Shown here in pieces: positions 14,081-18,577 of a stretch of DNA of 18,577 bases. Location: positions 1-18,577 of the forward strand of contig JBIJDM010000029.1 in the NCBI GenBank assembly GCA_044344145.1, in the 5' to 3' direction. The stretch's first letter is position 1. Each line of letters begins with the position of its first letter. The position numbers and the translations under genes were made by a program. This DNA comes from JBAXGE01 sp044344145 (lineage in GTDB: Bacteria; Planctomycetota; Phycisphaerae; WQYP01). The notes below the pieces were generated by a model that was not told the DNA's origin, searched no databases, and saw only the letters and a program-made list of their open reading frames with translations.

Positions 14081-15439
14081 ATGGCGGCAGCGTTGATGAT
14101 CAGTGTTTCGGGTGTACGCGGCGTAATCGGTCAAACCATGACCCCAACTCTGGCTATGGAATTTGGCCAGGCCTTCGGCCATTTCCTCCGGCAAACTGTA
14201 TCCAGCGATAAACCTCTGCGTGTGGCCATCGGCCGCGATACCCGGCCCAGTGGCCCGATGGTCCTCAGCGCCCTGACCGCTGGCCTGCTGAGTGTGGGCA
14301 TCAACGTGGTGGATGTCGGCATCGCCACCACTCCCAGCGTGGCGCTGATGGGGCGATTCCTTGGTACCGCCGCCAGTATTGTCATCACCGCTTCGCATAA
14401 CCCCATCATCTGGAACGGTATCAAGTTTCTGCGTCATGATGGCATTGCCTTCCCACCCGAACAGGCCGCCGCGATCAAGGCCGCGTGGGAAGCCCGGGCG
14501 GGGGAATTACAACCCATCGAAAATATCGGCCTCCTGCAGACTGATAGCCGGGTCCATGCCCACCATGTGCAAACGGTCTTACCGTTGGTGGACGTGAAGG
14601 CCATTGTCAGCCGTCATTACCGCGTGGTCCTCGACAGCGTCAACGGTGCCGGCTGCATCGGCACCCCCATGCTGCTGGGCAAGCTGGGCGTGGAAATGGT
14701 GCATCTCAATGGCGAAGCCACCGGCCATTTCGCCCATATCCCGGAACCCACCAAAGAAAACCTGACTGACTTGTGCGCCCAGGTAAAACGTCATAAAGCC
14801 GCCGTGGGCTTTGCCCAGGACCCCGATGCGGATCGGCTGGCCATTGTGGATGAATTGGGCAACTACATCGGCGAGGAATACACTCTCGCGCTGGGCACCT
14901 ATGCCCGGCTCCTCAGCAAGCCCGGCCCGGTGGTGGCGAATCTCAGCACCAGCCGCATGGTGGATGATATTGCCGCAAAATTTGGCTGCACCGTGTACCG
15001 CACTCCGGTGGGCGAAGCCAATGTGGCTGGCAAGATGATGGACGTTAACGCCGTGATCGGTGGGGAGGGTAACGGGGGCCTGATTGACCTCCGCGTCGGC
15101 CCCGTGCGTGATTCTTTCCTCGCCATCGCCATGACGCTGGACCTGATGACCCGCACCGGCAAGACCATCAGCCAACTGGTGGCCGAATTGCCCCGCTATG
15201 CCATGCTCAAGACCAAATTCGAATGCACCCGCGCCCAGGCCGATGCCTTGGTGGTGAAAGCCAAAAACGCACTCAGTCAGGAACGCATTGATACCCAGGA
15301 CGGTGTCCGCGTGGATTTCGCCGATGGCTGGGTCCATGTCCGCCCCAGCAACACCGAACCGATTGCCCGGGTTATCGCCGAAGCTAAAACTCCGGAACGT
15401 GCGCAAGAATTGGTCGCCCTGATTGAAGCGCTGAAATAA
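14081..15439 (+). CDS. glmM: Phosphoglucosamine mutase (alpha-D-phosphohexomutase family)
   Basis: The 452-residue protein shows all four phosphohexomutase regions: the phosphoserine loop TASHNP (Ser105) followed by IIWNGIKF, the metal loop DPDADR (247-252), the sugar-specificity loop GGEGNGG (327-333) and the phosphate-binding loop RPSNTEP (421-427). The WNGIKF and GEGNGG pattern resembles the archaeal-like phosphoglucosamine mutase group more than classic bacterial GlmM (GEQSGH). The likely product is glucosamine-1-phosphate for UDP-GlcNAc, but phosphoglucomutase or phosphomannomutase activity cannot be excluded. I chose the ATG at 14081 over the TTG at 14042 because GGAG lies 7 bases before it and homology begins there. 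Confidence 0.88.
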   Translation: MAAALMISVSGVRGVIGQTMTPTLAMEFGQAFGHFLRQTVSSDKPLRVAIGRDTRPSGPMVLSALTAGLLSVGINVVDVGIATTPSVALMGRFLGTAASIVITASHNPIIWNGIKFLRHDGIAFPPEQAAAIKAAWEARAGELQPIENIGLLQTDSRVHAHHVQTVLPLVDVKAIVSRHYRVVLDSVNGAGCIGTPMLLGKLGVEMVHLNGEATGHFAHIPEPTKENLTDLCAQVKRHKAAVGFAQDPDADRLAIVDELGNYIGEEYTLALGTYARLLSKPGPVVANLSTSRMVDDIAAKFGCTVYRTPVGEANVAGKMMDVNAVIGGEGNGGLIDLRVGPVRDSFLAIAMTLDLMTRTGKTISQLVAELPRYAMLKTKFECTRAQADALVVKAKNALSQERIDTQDGVRVDFADGWVHVRPSNTEPIARVIAEAKTPERAQELVALIEALK

Positions 15440-15475
15440 AGTCCCTGCACGCTGACCCGATTACCTGCGTATACC

Positions 15476-16747
15476 TTACGCCTGATACACCACACGTCCG
15501 TCTACGATGGTCGTCCGAATCTTGCACTGCACCTGCCAGCCGTCAAACGGTGTGTTCCGGGACTTGCTGCGCATGGCGTTCACATCAATCGTCCATGTGG
15601 TGTTGGGCTCGAAGATCGTCACATCCGCTTCCATGCCCGCGGCCAGACTGCCCAATTCCGGCAACTTCAAAATCCGCGCCGGTGCCACCGTCATCATCTC
15701 CAGCATGCGTTGCAGTGTAATATGCCCCGGCTTGACCAGTGCCTTGTGATACAGCCCCAGCGCCGTTTCCAGCCCGATAATCCCGAACGGGGCCTTGTCA
15801 AATTCCAGTTCTTTTTCCTCGCGCATGTGCGGGGCATGATCCGTGGCCAACGCATCAATCGTGCCGTCCTTCACGCCCTGAATGCACGCTTCCACATCCG
15901 CATGCGTACGCAGCGGGGGGTTCATCTTGTAATTACTGTTGTAGCTGGCGCAGCATTCATCCGTCAGCAGCAGGTGGTGGGGGGCTACTTCACAGGTCAC
16001 CTTCTGCCCCCGCGCTTTGGCCTGGCGAACTAAATCCACCGCCCCGCGTGTGGAAATATGCTGCACATGATACCGTGCCCCGATATTCTGATTCAGCAGC
16101 AAATCCCGTGCGATCATCAATTCTTCCGCCGCCGCCGGCAAACCCGCCAGCCCCAGTCGGGTGGCTACCGGCCCGGCATTCATCGGCCCACCCGAAAGCG
16201 TGGGCTCCTCGCAATGCTGACTCAGCAAGCCATCATACATCTTGAGATATTGCAGACATTTCTGCATCACCGCCGCCGACCCGATGCCCACGCCATCATC
16301 CGAAAATCCGATCGCACCCGCATCCAGCATCAGCCGAATCTCGGCCAGTTCCTCCCCCTTGCGTCCCTTGGTCAACGCCCCAAACGGCAGTACCCGGCAC
16401 AGATTTGCCCGTTCCGCCTGATTGAAGACAAAGTTAATCTGGGCATCGTTATCCAACGCCGGTGTGGTATTGGGCATGCAGCAGATGGTGGTAAACCCGC
16501 CTGCCACTGCCGCCGCACTGCCGGTGGCAATGGTTTCCTTGCCTTCCTGGCCCGGTTCGCGCAGATGCACGTGCATATCAATCAGCCCGGGACAAATCAC
16601 CGCATTGGTGCAGTCAATAATCTCGCCCACACCTTTACGCGGCAGGCCCGTGCCCACGGCCTTTACCCGGCCATCTTCCAGCAATACTTCCGCCGGACCA
16701 TTTAAGCCGCTGGCGGGGTCCATCACCGTACCGTTGATTAGCAGCAT
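15476..16747 (-). CDS. pyrC: Dihydroorotase
   Basis: Dihydroorotase closes carbamoyl-aspartate to dihydroorotate in pyrimidine synthesis. The 423-residue amidohydrolase is the longer class I type. The zinc ligands HxH lie in DMHVHLREPG (His59, His61, with Arg63 for substrate), FSDDGVG (150-151) provides the bridging aspartate, QHCEE (His178) and HVQHIST (His230) provide histidines, and ATDHAPH (Asp303) provides the catalytic aspartate. The ATG at 16747 follows AGGGTGAG. It lies 16 bases downstream of galE on the same strand, so the two are probably co-transcribed. Confidence 0.95.
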   Translation of the reverse strand: MLLINGTVMDPASGLNGPAEVLLEDGRVKAVGTGLPRKGVGEIIDCTNAVICPGLIDMHVHLREPGQEGKETIATGSAAAVAGGFTTICCMPNTTPALDNDAQINFVFNQAERANLCRVLPFGALTKGRKGEELAEIRLMLDAGAIGFSDDGVGIGSAAVMQKCLQYLKMYDGLLSQHCEEPTLSGGPMNAGPVATRLGLAGLPAAAEELMIARDLLLNQNIGARYHVQHISTRGAVDLVRQAKARGQKVTCEVAPHHLLLTDECCASYNSNYKMNPPLRTHADVEACIQGVKDGTIDALATDHAPHMREEKELEFDKAPFGIIGLETALGLYHKALVKPGHITLQRMLEMMTVAPARILKLPELGSLAAGMEADVTIFEPNTTWTIDVNAMRSKSRNTPFDGWQVQCKIRTTIVDGRVVYQA

Positions 16748-16763
16748 AACTCACCCTGCCTGA

Positions 16764-17744
16764 TTAGTAGCCGTTGGGATGCTTCTGGAACCAGTTCCAC
16801 GCCGAACCCACAATCGTGTCCAAATCGGTGATTTCCGCCGACCAGCCCAGTTCGTTGCGTATCTTGTCCGGGGCTGCGAACAAAGCCGGGGGATCGCCCG
16901 GCCGACGCTGGCCATATTTCACCTTGATCTCGCGCTTGGTCACCCGCCGGCAGCTTTCGATAATTTCATTGACCGAGTACCCCCGGCCCACGCCCAGATT
17001 AAAGAACCGCCCCTTGCCGGGTTGCAGATTCTCCAGCAATACCAGATGCGCTGTCACCAGATCCCACACATGAATGTAATCGCGGATACACGTGCCGTCG
17101 GGCGTGGCGTAATCAGTGCCGAATACTTCGATATGCGGAATCTTGCCCAGCGCCGCGAACAGCACCAGCGGAATCAGGTGCGACTCGGGTTTATGGTCTT
17201 CGCCAATCGTGGCATCCAACGCGGCTCCGGCCACATTGAAATACCGCGGGGCCGCAAAGCCCAGCCCTTCCGCCGCGGCGGTATCCAACAGAATCCGTTC
17301 CACCATCAACTTACTGGCCCCATATGGCGAGATCGGATTCTGCGGCAGGTCCTCAGTCATCGGCACGCGTTCCGGCACGCCATAAGTGGCACACGTTGAG
17401 GAGAATACCAACTTTTTAATCCCGCAGGCATTCATCGCATCGAGCATGCTAATGGTATTGGATACATTGTTGCGATAGTACTTACGCGGGTCCTGCACCG
17501 ATTCGCCCACATACGCACTGGCCGCAAAGTGCATGACCGCTTCGGTCTGATCTTTCTTGAAGGTATCTAAGAGGGCGTAGGTATTGCCCACATCGCCCAC
17601 CACCAACTTGGCCTTGGGATGCACAGCGTTGTGGTGCCCGTTACTCATGTTGTCAAACGCCGTCACCGTATGGCCGCGCTCGACCAGCAATTTGACCGCA
17701 TGCGACCCGATATAACCCGCGCCACCAATCACCGTAATCCGCAT
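16764..17744 (-). CDS. galE: UDP-glucose 4-epimerase
   Basis: GalE interconverts UDP-glucose and UDP-galactose and supplies galactose for polysaccharides. The 326-residue short-chain dehydrogenase-type protein has the NAD-binding GGAGYIG (7-13), an acidic strand end FDNMSNG (30-36), HFAA (72-75), the catalytic SST (115-117) with YGASK (Tyr141, Lys145), and the C-terminal GDPPALFA segment typical of GalE. The ATG at 17744 has AGGAG 7 bases upstream. It is the first gene of the galE-pyrC pair. Confidence 0.94.
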   Translation of the reverse strand: MRITVIGGAGYIGSHAVKLLVERGHTVTAFDNMSNGHHNAVHPKAKLVVGDVGNTYALLDTFKKDQTEAVMHFAASAYVGESVQDPRKYYRNNVSNTISMLDAMNACGIKKLVFSSTCATYGVPERVPMTEDLPQNPISPYGASKLMVERILLDTAAAEGLGFAAPRYFNVAGAALDATIGEDHKPESHLIPLVLFAALGKIPHIEVFGTDYATPDGTCIRDYIHVWDLVTAHLVLLENLQPGKGRFFNLGVGRGYSVNEIIESCRRVTKREIKVKYGQRRPGDPPALFAAPDKIRNELGWSAEITDLDTIVGSAWNWFQKHPNGY

Positions 17745-17780
17745 CAGAAAGCTCCTAAAGGACCAACATTATGTGGTGCT

Positions 17781-17808
17781 ATTGTCCTAGTAGGCGTGCA
17801 AATTGTCC
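17781..17808 (-). promoter_or_regulatory. Direct repeat upstream of galE (possible regulator site)
   Basis: The 7-mer ATTGTCC (plus strand; GGACAAT on the coding strand) occurs at 17781-17787 and 17802-17808. The period is exactly 21 bases, two helical turns, in the 76-base gap before galE. I find no convincing -35/-10 pair in this gap. Confidence 0.3.
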
Positions 17809-17820
17809 AATGGCGCGGCC

Positions 17821-18561
17821 TTAATCTTCCCCCAAATACGCCTTCCGCACTTGATCGTTATCCCGCACCGTCTTACTGGGCCCGGCCAGCACCACCCGGC
17901 CGTTTTCCAGCACAAACGCCTCATCCGCCAATTCCAGTGCCCGATGGGCATTTTGCTCCACCAGCAACACTGTCACCCCGGTTTGCCGGATTTGTTCGAT
18001 CACGCGAAAGATTTGGTCTACCAGCAGGGGGGCTAATCCCAGCGAGGGCTCATCCAGCAGCAGTAATGTGGGCCGCGCCAGCAAGGCCCGACCAATGGCC
18101 AGCATCTGCTGTTCGCCACCAGATAAAGTCCCGGCTAACTGTTGTTGGCGTTCCTGCAGGCGTGGAAACAGGCTAAACACCCGCTGCGTATCCTCCGCGA
18201 TGCCCGCGCGGTCCCGTCGCAGATAGGCCCCCAAGGCTAGATTCTCTGCCACGGTCATACTCGGGAATATCCCCCGGCCTTCCGGGGCATGGGCGATGCC
18301 AGCCGCGACAATCTCATGGGTGGGACGTTTGTGGAGTTCCAGCTCAGGTGCTTCAACGGTACGCCGATAGACCATCCGCCCACTATATGCCGGTTCCAGT
18401 CCACTCAGCGCCCGCAATAGGGTGGTCTTGCCCGCACCATTGGCCCCGATTAGAGCGATTGCCAAAAATAATCCCCGCATCCGCTTGCGCGAAAGCGAAT
18501 AATGGGTTTTAATGTTGGGCATGGCTGCTGCGTTACTCATGCCCAACGCCGAGAACTGCAC
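17821..18561 (-). CDS. livF: LivF-type ABC transporter ATPase (branched-chain amino acids) with an abnormal N-terminus
   Basis: From residue 35 onward this is a clean LivF. It has Walker A GANGAGKTT (39-47), the LivF-type PEGRGIFPSMTV segment (93-104), signature LSGGEQQM (146-153), Walker B LLLLDEPSLGLAP (166-178), and LLVEQN in place of the switch His, as is normal for LivF. LivF with LivG powers the LivHM permease for branched-chain or related amino acids. The first 34 residues do not resemble the usual first two strands and A-loop, and no other frame restores them. The GTG at 18561 is only one possible start: the frame stays open to the window edge. No other liv gene is visible, and the gene may be truncated or rearranged at its 5' end. 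Confidence 0.75.
   Translation of the reverse strand: MQFSALGMSNAAAMPNIKTHYSLSRKRMRGLFLAIALIGANGAGKTTLLRALSGLEPAYSGRMVYRRTVEAPELELHKRPTHEIVAAGIAHAPEGRGIFPSMTVAENLALGAYLRRDRAGIAEDTQRVFSLFPRLQERQQQLAGTLSGGEQQMLAIGRALLARPTLLLLDEPSLGLAPLLVDQIFRVIEQIRQTGVTVLLVEQNAHRALELADEAFVLENGRVVLAGPSKTVRDNDQVRKAYLGED
18514..18547. repeat. 10-bp inverted repeat in the altered 5' part of the LivF gene
   Basis: GTTGGGCATG (18514-18523) and CATGCCCAAC (18538-18547) are perfect inverted arms around a 14-base loop. They fall in the segment that encodes the non-LivF-like N-terminus. They may mark a rearrangement, a repeat insertion or a hairpin. Confidence 0.5.
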
Positions 18562-18577
18562 GCTGGAGGAAATCCTG

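Noticed and set aside
18503..18577. Possible start of a rightward gene at the window end (MPNAENCTLEEIL reading)
   Set aside because: Only about 25 codons are visible with no ribosome binding site, and they overlap the LivF frame on the other strand. Sequence beyond the edge would be needed.
1..18577. CRISPR arrays, insertion sequences or prophage genes
   Set aside because: I saw no regularly spaced repeats, transposase or integrase motifs, or phage structural genes on either strand.

Overview
The window is a chromosomal segment of ordinary housekeeping genes from a GC-rich bacterium. I place it tentatively in the PVC group, most likely Planctomycetes (perhaps Phycisphaerae-like). The reasons are a four-domain S1 protein with a disordered tail, a BatA-type N-terminal membrane protein, a phosphoglucosamine mutase of the archaeal-like GEGNGG type, an Lgt with a large extra loop, and an Ala/Pro/Gln-rich style throughout. 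This placement is inferred from gene style, with no marker-gene search behind it. I see no CRISPR array, integrase, transposase or prophage gene.

Layout. 1-354: a leftward cluster with a well-formed promoter, tRNA-Val(TAC), tRNA-Arg(CCT) and the start of a membrane-anchored protein that leaves the window. 482-1399: an amidohydrolase-2 family protein. 1413-1927: a small unrecognised gene that appears frameshifted. 1896-3359 (minus): a GlcD-type FAD-linked oxidase. 3527-8968 (plus): a long rightward run of S1 protein, a four-cysteine hypothetical protein, a degenerate sugar-isomerase-like TIM barrel, Lgt, a PstB-like ABC protein and PhoU. 8981-9606: a bidirectional terminator, leftward ptsN, and the lysC terminator. 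9635-10855 (minus): aspartate kinase. 10856-11105: a divergent regulatory region with two perfect palindromes. 11106-15439 (plus): hisA, a serine acetyltransferase, a BatA-like membrane protein and a phosphoglucosamine mutase. 15476-17744 (minus): galE then pyrC. 17821-18577 (minus): a LivF-type ABC ATPase whose N-terminus does not look native.

Functionally the genes cover amino acid synthesis (lysC, hisA, cysE), pyrimidine synthesis (pyrC), envelope precursors and lipoproteins (glmM-like, galE, lgt), translation (S1, tRNAs) and phosphate or PTS-type regulation (pstB-like, phoU, ptsN).

I found no convincing wholly new multi-gene system. The best lead is the PstB-like protein directly upstream of phoU: it keeps an intact Walker A motif but has lost the ABC signature, the catalytic glutamate and the switch histidine, which suggests a nucleotide-binding pseudo-ATPase partnered with PhoU. 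A second degenerate enzyme (the TIM barrel at 5528-6427, missing most expected metal ligands) and the altered LivF N-terminus also deserve a look.
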